The position numbers and the translations under genes were made by a program. From Balanoglossus misakiensis (lineage: Eukaryota; Hemichordata): a DNA stretch of 64,000 nucleotides. Where the stretch lies: NCBI GenBank assembly GCA_040954595.2, contig CM082597.2, forward strand, positions 6,386,001-6,450,000, given 5' to 3'. This document shows, one piece after another, positions 48,266 through 60,023 of the stretch. The notes beneath the pieces were generated by a model. It was not told the origin of the DNA and made no database searches. It saw nothing but the letters and a program-made list of their open reading frames with translations. How positions within the stretch are numbered: the stretch's first letter is position 1; the number at the start of each line of letters is the position of its first letter.

Positions 48266-50370
48266 ACTTGGGTCATTCGCAGATCGTACTGAGCGGGTGG
48301 CGTAGATGATGAGCACAGAGTCGGACTACAAATTCATTTGTTAGAAGGCATGAAACACTAACTAGATCACTTGACTGTAGTTGACAAATAACAGCATGAT
48401 CTACAGATCTGTGGCCAAATTGTATGTATGAACGGCCGACAGAGTCATGGTAAAATTCCATTTAATTCGTTCGACGTTTGCTTTGCTCGAGTTTGTTGCC
48501 TTCCTGGCTTTTCAAAGGAAATAGACGCGTTCCCATGACTACACAACCGAAGTTCCGACACACATGTTTTGACCATATCTTGAAGTCGTTTTGTCCACTT
48601 TTTTTCTTAGATCTAAAGGATGTTAGGATGTACAATCGCGATCACCCTCAACCTGTTTTCCCCACATGTCGACGACCAGTGCGGTTCTCACATACACCCA
48701 TATCTCACGACCCCCACAACCATTGACCTCAAGGCGCCGCGCCGCACACTCTCAATTGCGTCGGACAGCAAAGACCGTTATCTGATCATGATGGACTTTG
48801 GTGGTGGATCAGTTTCGGGTGTTTTTAATGGTCACCCGCAGTGATGCTACTGATATGCGCGGCTGATGTAGCGTGATTAATTATTTTGTCTGGGAGAAAG
48901 TGGTGTCTCAATCCTGGTCCTAGTCAATTGGTAAAAATGTAATATGTGCTAAATTGAGTAGAAACCTAGGGCATACAATGATATACACATTTATCTGTCT
49001 GTAAGTGAGTTTTCCGTGAAATCTATGTGTTTAATTTTCTACCTGGTGTGAATTGATCAAACCGTTTTGTATATCGATGTATAGTGTTATATTCTAAGAT
49101 TTGGTTTGACAAAAATGATTGGAAAAAGCATGCCAGCAATTAGTAAATTAATTAATTGATTAATTTAATAGTGAAAGTAAAACGCAAACACTTTTTTTTT
49201 TAGAATGCTTAAATAATGGAATATCTTGAATCATCAACAGTGACTCTGTACATTTCATAGCATTCACACAGCACGCATTGAAATGAAGTATTGAGAGGGA
49301 TTAGACAGTGGTTGAAGGGCGTACTTTCTACCGGGGTTCCCCACTCCCAGTCATTTTACTTGGGGTTCATCTTGGGAGATGTCGGTGGGTATCAAAAGTG
49401 CATTGTTGCCAAGGTTTCCAGATCATTTACCCAAACCTTATATCGATGGTGAAAAACTAGCAGAGTGGTTCTCAATCTGATTAAAATCAGATGTAGGGAA
49501 CGGCGACGTGGTTTTTTAGCATAAAAAAACACGTCGCCGTTCCCTACATCTGATTTTAATCGGATTGAGTGGTTCTAAGCCAATAAAAGGATGAATGCAG
49601 ATTCAAAAATTCTCATACAAGAAAATTTATTTTAAAATCATGCATGTGGAAGATATAGAGCTAGAACCATAATTCCTTGCACATTTTTTTTTCAAATCGA
49701 CTAAAACTTTCAGAACGACATGTTTTTAGAAAACAGTGCACTGCCGGCTTATCTGTGAAGTTAATCTTGCCCCCTGGCTCTCAGTCTGAATCAAACACAT
49801 CCAATTTTGTTCTGGTGTTTGTGAAGTTTGAAACCACGCAGATAGCTTTGAGACGCAGCCATCTGTGAGCAGACCAGATTCCAAGCGATTCAGTTGCAGA
49901 TTTGGCCTGGAAGTCTCTCTGTGAATGTCTCAAGACTTTATTTTGTGGCGGTATTGTCGAAACCAAGATTGATGAAGGAACTGTCACCCATCACCGCGCA
50001 TTTAAAAACAATGCTAATGCGATACTTTAGAGACGTCAGACACATTTGGCTCGAATTTGGAGCGGACCATTAATCATCGGGAGATGGCCGAGGTCAAACA
50101 CACTTTATTAACTTGACATTGTTTTTAAGCAGCATTCCGTGTCAGCGTCTGGTATCTCTCTTTATGGTTGGATGCGATTGGTGCAATTGAAAACCAGAAT
50201 GACTAGAATGATTTGTGGCTTAATGAAGGTTGTTGGATAATTCACGCAGCCATATACTTCATCCATTATGGGTCCCCATGTGTGCTTTACTCGGGGGACT
50301 CCTATGTTTGCCTCTCTCTCTACCCTGCCCCCCCCCCCCCCCCAGTGTGCCCTGTAACAAACGGAAAGCC
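46991..50370. other. No gene recognised; (GAT)n at 48198-48262
   Basis: Holds a 22-unit GAT microsatellite and a hairpin element at 49473-49567. A plus-strand frame at 47796-48026 ends at a donor-like GAC/GTAAGT and could be an upstream exon of the PRDM gene, but it shows no domain. Confidence 0.4.
49473..49567. mobile_element. 95-bp hairpin element with 9-bp target duplication
   Basis: CAATCTGATTAAAATCAGAT continues through GTAGGGAACGGCGACGTG and pairs with its inverse to CGGATTG; the centre is a T-run/A-run pair with a tiny loop. AGTGGTTCT flanks both sides (49464-49472, 49568-49576). The layout matches 41743-41835 but the sequence is unrelated. Confidence 0.85.
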
Positions 50371-50672
50371 TCTACCGGTAGCTGCCACTTTTTTACATTA
50401 TTTTCATGATTTTATTTTTTCCAACTTAGATTTGGTACATCGAAATAAGCTTACTGATAGGTATACATGAAAATCTCATCGATAGTGGCTGTATGTTGCA
50501 ATTTGAACACACTATATTAAGTGGGTGCCACACCTGTTTAATCAGCCTCCATACAAACAGTACGCAGCTTTCGTGGTATGTGTTGCCAAGAGATGACAAA
50601 CTGATGCAAATACAAGTAATATGGCTTAATGGTGAAGGTTTTAGAGGATAGGGAATATATTTGAAGTATTTT
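50371..50672. repeat. Family B MITE
   Basis: Follows a long C run. Carries AGCTGCCACTTTTTTACATT, CAGCCTCCATACAAACAGTA and AGGGAATATATTTGAAGTAT in family order. Confidence 0.8.
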
Positions 50673-50699
50673 ATCGTGGAAAAAAATATCTGAACCATG

Positions 50700-53009
50700 G
50701 CATTTCTGCAAGTTGGCCAGAATTCTTGGGGGGGGGGGGAGATTTTTCAACAATTCCATGCAGCACTTTCTGTTGGTTTCATATGCCATGTAAATGCTTG
50801 TACAACAGATGCATGAAACTTAAAGGAATGTTAGTGAAATAACAGTGAGGTCTATCCTGTCGTATCTGTATTAGCATGTCGGTCTCAAAACACCCTATTT
50901 TTCAGTCCTTTTGTACCGAACACAAACACACCAATAAATCAAACTCTTTGCTTGCAAATGAAAAGTTTTCTCAGCTCCTTTCAGTATCCATGCATTTTAG
51001 ACAAGTTTTAAATGACGTGACAAAACTTATCAACCTTTGTGTGTATTTTGGTTAATGCCTTGAATGTTGTCTATGAAGACGTTCTACACTGCTAAGAAAA
51101 ACCCCTTTTGTATTTGAAGTGACTAACTGCAAACGGATAAAAGGAAACAAAACCAAGACAAGAAAAAGAAAGACATAAATAAGTTAGAACAGTGGTTATT
51201 TAACAGTCTTCCTTGTTTTAAATATTATGTTTTTAGTAATTTCTTATACCGTCCCTCCTCACCCGTGCTGAAATGGTTTCCCCTAAATTTAATTTTTGCA
51301 TATCTGTTCTCTTACTCTGATTATTTTGTTTCGGTTCGGGTTTCTAAATCAAAAGAACATCAGTGAAATTAAGGGCTTGGGTTTTTTTTTAGTTTAATTA
51401 GCTGTGATGTCTAACTTGAAATCCCCGATGGGGGAAGTCATACTGTGGCTCACAATGGGGGATTATGGAAAGTAAGGGATTTGATTCGAAGCAGGGGGGC
51501 AGGCGTATATCGAGCGATGTCTGCTTGTTGTGTGGAAAACTAGTGGAGCGTGGAGGAGATCCAAAACATGGGAACAGTACTGTGGGCAAACACTGTTTTT
51601 TGTTGAGGTATTCATGAGTGCACTAATCCCTGAAGACAAAGATTGTGTGTGTCCATGCCCAAATGATTTAATTGTTCTATTGGCGAACCGGGCATTGTCT
51701 GCTGGACATTGAGTTTTAGGGACTGGTATATAACTGTCATGGGGAGGGGGTTTCAAAGTGATCTGAGTGAAAAAAGGATTTGGTGAATAAAGGGCATGAA
51801 ATCTTGGTGCAACATTTTAAAGATCTTCACACATTTTCCCCCTATTTCCCCCTTAATTCTAGACCAAATAGACATAATTTCCTATTTTCTGCAAATTTTG
51901 ATCAAAATTTCCAGAAAAATACTAAAAGTTTAATATGAGGTTAAATTTGTGAAAAATGACGACACGTTGACTTATAGTATACGAAAAGGTTAACCCTCTG
52001 AAAGGTGCCTGTATGATAATGCCCTGACAGTTGCCGTGGGTGATTAGTGAGGATAGGGAAGAAGGCAGTGTGGAGATATGAGGCAATAACAGCCGATGGT
52101 TGTGTGAGCGACTCTGAATGGAGGAGAGATAAGAAGCACTTGCTAATGACTCTTTGGCAGGCTTCAGTGGACATGGCTTCAGATACACAAGTACCATTGA
52201 GTCGGTCTAGCCTTGTCTTGCCGCTATTGTTCGGCCCGGTGTTCAATGGATGTACCGAAACAATGCCTGAGCAGATCAATCACACACAGTACTGTCACTA
52301 TCACTGACTTCATACAGGTCATCAACCTTTGCATAGAGCACTCGGGGAAAATTCAGATACGGGTGACTTGGCATGAGTAAATCACAAAGGGGCAGAAAAG
52401 ATTCCCCATCTTGAAAAATTGATTGAACATGACATATACAATTAGTACTACAACATAGATTGATATTAGGAATATAATGAGGATTGATGCTGTAAAGTTG
52501 TGTATTATTAAACGTAAAAAAAATGACTGGTTTTGCTGCCTTCTGATTACATGAAGGTTAAGGCCAAATTATGTAGACAAATGCAATATTGCAGTTTTAG
52601 AAATAATTTCTGAATTTCATTGATGATGGAACGGTATTGACAGTGAACTTTACATTGTTGCAAAATTAACAATGATCTTTGTTCAATTATATAAATAGCA
52701 TAAGGTATAATCTAAATACTTAATTCCCCACAAACCACTTAATCCAGCCTACATCATCTCATCCCAAAATCACTTTGTCCCTTTGTATCAGTTTTTTCAA
52801 TACCACTTTGTTCCAGCCGTATAGTTAGTGGCAGATTTTTGGTAATTTGGGGTGTAGCGGTGGGGGGAGGGGGGGGGGTGAAATATTGGATGAAGTGATG
52901 TCAGTCAAGAAAATTGTCATTGATGCAGAAGACCAATATAGTTAAATAATACAGTTACTAGCTGTTCCCTTTAATCTTTATTTCTTGAATTCACAATTTA
53001 TAGCGGGAA
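50700..53009. other. No gene confirmed
   Basis: Several short frames and G/C homopolymer runs (50729-50738, 52861-52878). An acceptor-like CTCTTTGGCAG at about 52150 precedes a short frame containing LSRSSLVLPLLFGPVFNG; see findings. Confidence 0.4.
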
Positions 53010-53366
53010 ATAAGTTGTATCTTTTGGCTTTATTGTCGGCCTATTTGTTCTGTGTGCCAAATGCAGTTTCTTGTTCTACTCCAAACAACATGCTAATATA
53101 CCAAGTCCACAGCCTGTCAACATAGCATGTATGAGTGTGCGTGCAGAATGTTATTGTTGACAACTGAATTCTAGTCCGGACTAGAATACAAATTTTGAAC
53201 AATAACAATGCTCACTATAAACATACCGGTATGTTGTGTTGATAAGCTGGATACTGGGCATTTCATCATGTTTTAGGAAATTGAACAAGAAACTCGAGTA
53301 CATACACTACACAAAAATACTGAAAAAAACATAGCGCACAGTTACAGCTAATGGAGCTTTAAGACC
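53010..53366. repeat. Palindromic MITE, family C
   Basis: Arms run from GTATCTTTTGGCTTTATTGT to the inverse ending TTACAGCTAATGGAGCTTTA. The centre is AATTCTAGTCCGGACTAGAA, itself a palindrome. Other copies occur near 58270, 58940 and 62641. Confidence 0.8.
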
Positions 53367-54636
53367 CTAATGCTGCCAAGTCAGTTAAAACTGGTGTGAT
53401 TTTCAGGGTGCCTAGAATCCTGGCTCCCAGGCCTGTTAGACTGCAAAGTGTGTGTTACTCAGTAGGGCCTATACAAGACCCTCAGACCCATACAGTGCAA
53501 ACCAGTGCGATTTGGTACATTTTACAGGGGGTTCAAACTGCCAAGTGTGTCTAAGTACGTATGAGAGCCATGTCAAGACAGTCAATGTACGTTTTAGAAG
53601 AAAAAGTGGCAAATACGTATTTTAAGGGACTTGACACTCTAAACAGGTATGACACCCAGTAGCATTTAAACTGAACAGATGAGCTTCAAGTAGGAGTTCT
53701 CTAGGAGTTTAACACTTGTGATAAAGACTGCAAAGAACCAAACACAAGCAGGTCACAACATGTCCAACAACAAAGTGATGCACAAGTCAGCTTTTATGGA
53801 AAACCCCAGCAACTGGAAACTGAAAGTGAAGTATTTGCACCAAGGTGAGATGCAAGGCGATGATTTATTGGAGTGATGTAATTAAGAGTATCAAGACTGC
53901 CTCTTTCTTGTGCAGATAGTGTCTGTTGGGGTTTCCTGATACAAAGGCTGCTACAGGTAAAGACTTGTATAGCACGGTACACACATGGGACACACAATCA
54001 CTGTCAGGGGTTTCTATTGTTCCAATGAAAACCCTAGTGATTTAATTAGATTTGGGCTCGGTGTGTAATCTGCATAAGTAATGTGATTGTAGGGTTTTGT
54101 CTAGCCATCCTTGGCTAATCCTTCAGGATGACAATAGTGGCGACTTTAACTGTTCATTTTTCTCTGGATGCATGGCCGCTTTTATATCACATGCTTTGAG
54201 GTGGCCATAATGGACAGAGAACGGCCAAAATGCATCTGAGGAACTGACCAGTGGATTTACGGTACCGGACAATGACTCCAAGCTGACCAGTCCATGCAGT
54301 GCATGTATATTTTATACAACGGTCAAAACATTAAGTGACCAAACTGAACTATTAACAGTGGATGGACAGAAAATCTGCCTACCTACAAACTTTAATTAAA
54401 GCCCCAATGGATATACACAAACATGCCCACAATTCCCCCAAAATGCATCACACCACTCATGAATTGCACTGTTTGGACTCAATTGTCAGTGCATCCTTTT
54501 CGTAAAACTTGGCAAATTTGGTATGCCCATAATAATTTATCTTGATATAAAAAAATTGAAAGCTCAGACAAAAACCAGGACTAACTCTGGCCTGGAACTT
54601 TCCTCAGGCTTGTTTGTATGTTTACATACGTGTACC

Positions 54637-54727
54637 AGTAGTCTAGTGTCTAGCTGTGTTTTGTCCCATGTCTGCTTTGTTTTATTTGGAAGCAAATCAG
54701 ACAAAACACGGCTAGATACTAGACTAG
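54637..54727. repeat. Short hairpin related to the 40871 element
   Basis: AGTCTAGTGTCTAGCTGTGT and its inverse near ACACGGCTAGATACTAGACT. The arms resemble the inner arm CTAGCCGTATTTTGTCCGC of the 405-bp element. Confidence 0.65.
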
Positions 54728-54807
54728 TTTACTTGTAACTTGAAGAATTGACTGCATCATGGACAATATGGCAGCATCAGCAGAGTCTATAGAGGGCACG
54801 AAATTGA

Positions 54808-54829
54808 GAGAGAGAGAGAGAGAGAGAGA
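54808..54829. repeat. (GA)n microsatellite
   Basis: Eleven GA units. No coding context. Confidence 0.9.
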
Positions 54830-55159
54830 ACCACATAGCAATTCCAGACAAAGAAAACCGACCTTGCGACACCAGTATAGTTTGTAAAAAGTGACAGATT
54901 TACTATCTGACACTGACATGTACGGTATATACAAAACTTTGTTAGAGTAACAACAAAATAATGCTAACAAACTTCCATGGACCACTTCGCGGATAGAATA
55001 ACGCAGGGGGTTGTGGGACATTTGCGTTCTGATCGCGTGCGTTAGCCATGTACTAGACGCTATGTTGAACGCAAATTATACCATCATGCATTGCAGATAC
55101 CCTATCTGCATAGTACCGTAGTCTAATGCTTCATCATCATGTATGCTTTGACCGTTACA

Positions 55160-55447
55160 AACATTTTGAGCATATTGATAGGTATACATAAACACCTTAC
55201 CGATGCCCGATTGTGACTGCATGTTGCAATTTGAACATGCTATGTATTAAAATGGTGCCGCACCGATTTAATCAGCTTCCATACAAACAGTACGCAGCTA
55301 TCGTGGTATGCGTCGCCAAGAGATAACAAACTGATGAAAATGCTAGTAATATGGCTTAATGGTGAGGATTTCAGAGGATAGGGAATATGTTTGAAGTATT
55401 TTACTGTGGAAATAATATGTGAAATTTGGCAGCTATAGGGGCTTTAA
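55160..55447. repeat. Family B MITE, 5' truncated
   Basis: GATAGGTATACATAAACACC through to GGCAGCTATAGGGGCTTTAA. Confidence 0.85.
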
Positions 55448-56811
55448 CCGATTTTGTTCAAACGTGGCACAAGGATAAAGAGATACGGCCATCACATGCA
55501 CATCAATTGTGTTTTTGGAATGCCTCTAATTTAGTGTGTGTATATGGTTTAATGACAGCAGTGAGGATTCTGCTACTAACCATGACTGCAGGGAACCTCT
55601 TGTTTAGAATTGCTGTCTTTTCGTGAGACATAATTTATTGCCGTGATCAATTGAAATGACCATGAGTTCAAGTTTGTGTTAATTCGAGCTTTTGTGTGGT
55701 CTCTTGCCAACACCTCCATTATCAGTGTCGAACTATTGGCCAGAATTTATGCACTTTTATTCAAGTAAAATGGATCAAATTTTTAGGCAAGTCAAAATAA
55801 AAATTCTTAAAATCTGTCATCAGAATTCATATGAATTTAATTAAATGGTGTTCTGTTGAAATGGGACCGTAGCTGGGAAATTTGAAATTTTCAGTCTTTA
55901 AGTTTTAGTTTCCAACTTTACTCTCCCTAAAATATTTTGAAATATTCAAAATTTAACATTTCAATCCTTAGTGTTTATGTATGTGTATGGTAATATTAAT
56001 TGTATCAATATTTTTGGCTATAGCAATAGGGTTTAAAAACACAGAGATCAGCATCATTTAAAGGAAGTATGGGTAGTAAATGGTTCATCTACTGTCCTGA
56101 TAGGCACCACACCAAAATCAACTATTTTGAGGAAATTTTGACCTGCAATGTGATTCAGAAGATAATAACAAAGCATGGGGGCCAATATTTATCATTATTG
56201 ACTATAATTGTAATCATTTCAATAAATGTGTGTGACCAGTAATAATAATGTTTTCACTCTGTTAAAAAACTTATTTAGTTTTTCATCTGTTGCAATCAGA
56301 AATATCACCTCAGGCTCAGCTAAAGTTCTCTCGATTGCGGCTGTCTTTATTTTTGACCGGCGAACTGAACTACAGATCTGACTTGAAGAAATATGGGTCT
56401 ATGCGACCGAGATTTGATTGATTGTTTCAAGTATCCACTGTTAGGATGTTATTATGATTTGTTCTCTACTCCCATTAACTTTTACTTCCATTGAAGGAAA
56501 GTGGGGGGTGAAATATTTATATCAGTGTCACGTTTCTGTCAAAGTGTCAAACTCAAAGTCGCTAAGTGGATGGATGGGCTTCTTGTTCTACATCCTTTTG
56601 CTTGTATTGGGCTTGTCAATACAGCTTCTGTTTTGTGTAATCGGAACAGCACATATTTTTTATTTGGCAAAAAAATAGTGAAATAATCATTAAAGTTATG
56701 GTCACTGACTTTTCATGTCTAAACTTAAATCCACTATTTAAGAAATGATGTGAAACCACTGAAAGTTAATATATTTTCATGTTTTGAAATGTTTTTTGTT
56801 GGAAAAACAGA
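55448..56811. other. No gene recognised
   Basis: AT-rich. A hydrophobic frame at 56454-56678 has no recognisable family and no splice support. Confidence 0.4.
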
Positions 56812-58582
56812 CAACTTCAAGCTCCATTAACTGTAGCTTTTTGCTGTATTTTCAGTATTTAGGGCACAAGCCAAGCAGGCTTGTGCCCTATTGGTATTAC
56901 TGGGGTTTTTCATCCTCTTCTTTTTCTTGTGTAGTTTTTTTGCCCAATAGGATCTTGAAAACGGCTGAACCTACAAATCTCAAACTTGGCACAGTGATGC
57001 AGGCCTATGAGAGCTGGTGCAGTATCCCTGTGAATGTTTAATTAGTCATGTGACCTGATGACCATATATGGGCAAAGTTTTCAAATGGGCCTAATTTGCA
57101 TATGAATGGAGATATCAAAATTCTTTTAGCAACTTTTGTGGACCATGTGATCAGTGTCCTACATGCCAAATATCAAGGCCGTGGGCCAAGTCTATTTTGA
57201 GAAGAAGATTATTAAATATTATTTGTCATATTTGTGGACCCAGCCATAGGCCTATACTTTCTATAGTTAAGCTATGACGCTATGTCCACGTCTGTGCAAT
57301 TGTCCTGTACAGTGACTGCCTACTGGCCCGTGAGCAGAATGGGACCAAATTAAAAGGCAAAATTTCGGGCTCACCTGTAACACCTGCTAAAGTCATTAAT
57401 TATGTGCATACCTAATTCCGGGCTAACTAATAGGGCTAGAGGTTTCGTTCTTTTTGGTCATGGACCAGTATGGGGTTAAAAAAATTTGCCCAAATTCTGG
57501 GTGACCTCAGGTGACCTTTGACCTACTTTCCTATATCTCCGCATCAATAGCAGGTACAGACTTGGCGTTTGGAGGGTTGGGACTATAATTGAAAAGCCAA
57601 AATTGGGGGTCACCTGTGACACCTGCTTATCTCATTAATTATGTGCATACCTAATTCCAGGCTAACCAATAGGGTTAGAGGTTTGATTTTTGTTGAACAT
57701 GGACCAGTATAGGCTCAAAATTTCTTGCCCAAATTTTGCATGACCTCAGGTGACCTTTGACCTAATTTACCATATCTTGGCAACCAGAGCAGGCAAAGAC
57801 TTGGCGTTTGGAGGGTTGGGACTAAAATTGAAAAGCCAAAATTTGGGGTCACCAGTGACACCCTCATATCTCATTAATTATGTGCATACCTAATTCCAGG
57901 CTAACCAATAGGGCTAGAGGTTTTGTTCTTGTGGGACATGGATCAGTATGGGGTCAAAAATTATGCCCAAATTTTGGGTGACCTCAGGTGACCTTTGACC
58001 TACTTTGCTATATCTTGGCATCCAGAACAGGTACAGCATTTGTGTTTGGATGGATCGAACTATTAATGGAGTCTTACACTTTACATCATTAATTATGTGC
58101 ATATCTAATTTCAGACAAACCAATAGGGCTAGAGGTCAGGTTTCTGTTGGACCTGGACTAGTATGGGGGTCAAAACTTTTTGCCCAAATTTTGGGTGACC
58201 ACATATGACCTTTGACCTTCGGCTTAAGCTTGTGCCCGTCATCGCTGCTTGCAGCTATATTTTTGTTTTGTGTGTCTACTTCAGTTTCTTGTTCAAATAT
58301 CTGAAGCATGATGAAATGCCCAGTATTCAGCTTATCAACACAATGTATACTATACGTATATGCCTGGTAGTCAGCGCTGTTATGGTGCAAAATTTGAATT
58401 CAAGTCCGGACAAGAATTAATTTGTCAACAATAACAATGGCCGTCACACACACACAGTCTGTGATGACAAGTGTAGTACTGGGTATATTAGCATGATGTT
58501 TGGAGTAGAATAAGAAATTGCATTTGGGGCACAAAACAAAAATACTGGAAATGAAGCCAAAAGATACAGCTAATGTCCCTTT
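56812..58582. repeat. Family C MITE split by an insertion
   Basis: The left part (AAGCTCCATTAACTGTAGCT to CAGTATTT, 56860) and the right part (TTGTTTTGTGTGTCTACTTC from 58263) rejoin as a normal family C copy once the insertion 56861-58257 is removed. Confidence 0.8.
56861..58257. mobile_element. 1.4-kb element with internal 245-bp tandem units
   Basis: Begins with the hairpin AGGGCACAAGCC...GGCTTGTGCCC and ends GCTTGTGCCCGTCATCGCTG plus CTTGCAGC. Inside, units of about 245 bp repeat (GACCTCAGGTGACCTTTGAC near 57500, 57745 and 57985, and a diverged form near 58200). TATTT flanks both sides. No coding capacity, so non-autonomous; I cannot name the superfamily. Confidence 0.75.
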
Positions 58583-58939
58583 AAGTAACATGTGTTTGTC
58601 AAGAAGTCAGTAGGAGGGAAAACTGTATAAACATTACAAGTGTACTCAACTTGGTGAAGTATGGTTTCTGACAAGGATTAATGACTTATTGGTTATTAGC
58701 AGTACAGATCATTCCCAAGTGACAGGTCACTGGGGTTAAACCATTTGATAGAGGGGGTTATTGGTCAGGGGCAAACCATTCAATTCCTGGGGTGTGCTGT
58801 ACTGTGTAATTCTAAAATATGTACCTATGCAGGCAAACTAAACCGGGTGAAAAACCCCAGAAAAAAGACAGGAATTCTTAGTCGCATATATACCGTATTC
58901 TGATACTGTAGAGAGTACTCAGAAATAGTGGCAAACTTT

Positions 58940-59160
58940 TAATTAAGGGGGCATTAGCTGTACCAATGTTTTTGTTGACAAATGACTGAAGTCTACTTGA
59001 ATTCTAATTTTGTACAATAACAACGCTCATGATACACATACCGGTCTATGTTGTGTGGGCATTTCATCATGTTTCGGGAATTTGGACAAGAAACTACAGT
59101 AGATGCACGAAACAAAAATATTGAAAACATTAATGAAAAGTACTGCTAATGGAACTTTAA
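58940..59160. repeat. Family C MITE, partial
   Basis: Right arm only: ATTGTACAATAACAACGCTC to CTGCTAATGGAACTTTAAAG. Confidence 0.65.
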
Positions 59161-59674
59161 AGTAGCACATTTATGTGGCTTAAAAATCAAAGTCCTAAAC
59201 TTTTTGTCATACCTTGCTAAGGAAAGTTTAGATTATTCTCTAGCCTTAAATTGAGAACAATAATTAAGGACAACTATGCAAAATTTTGCATGAGCGAGCC
59301 AAATTTTCTCATATTTGAAATTGAAAATGGCTGCCAATCTCTTTCTTAACTCCATTTAAAAGTGTGTAATATACATCATGTAGTATTTATACCGGTATTT
59401 CCTAATACAGTCAATGTTGTCATCACTACTTGGCCAATGACAGTATAAGAACACTACGGTCTATTAATGTTTACAGAAGGTGCCAGTAAGTCCTGACATT
59501 GACTGATGAACTTAACACAGTCTAAATTAAACCCAATAAATTTTGTGACTTGCATACCAGAAGGAATGGAATAAACATGTGGTGTTGACAGATTTGCATT
59601 GACCGACCTCATCAACACGTGCTGGTCACATACACACTGGATGACCACTTCGAAGATTTTGTCAGTTCCCTTAA

Positions 59675-59991
59675 AGGGACAATGAGCTGCAACCGTTGGC
59701 TTTATTTCCAGTATTTTTGTTTTGTGTACCAGATACAAGTTCACCCAGAGACCAATTTTTAGTACAATTTCGTCATCATGGGGAATATACGTTTAAAGCC
59801 CCTATAGCTGCCAAATTTCACATTATTTCCGCAGTAAAATACTTCAAATTTATTCCCTATCCTCTAAAATCCTCTCCATTAAGCCATATGACTTACATTT
59901 GCATCAGTTTGTCATCTCTTGGCAACGCATACCATGATAGCTGCGTACTGTTTGTATGGAGGCTGATTAAATCGGTGCGGTACCTGTTTTA
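59675..59991. repeat. Family C fragment and reversed family B MITE before the PRDM exon
   Basis: 59675-59760 matches a family C arm. From 59792, TTAAAGCCCCTATAGCTGCC starts a reversed family B copy that breaks off at GGTGCGGTACC (about 59991), 32 bp before the PRDM exon at 60024. Confidence 0.8.
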
Positions 59992-60023
59992 AATTTTTGT
60001 GTTGTCTTTGTTTTTATTTCCAG

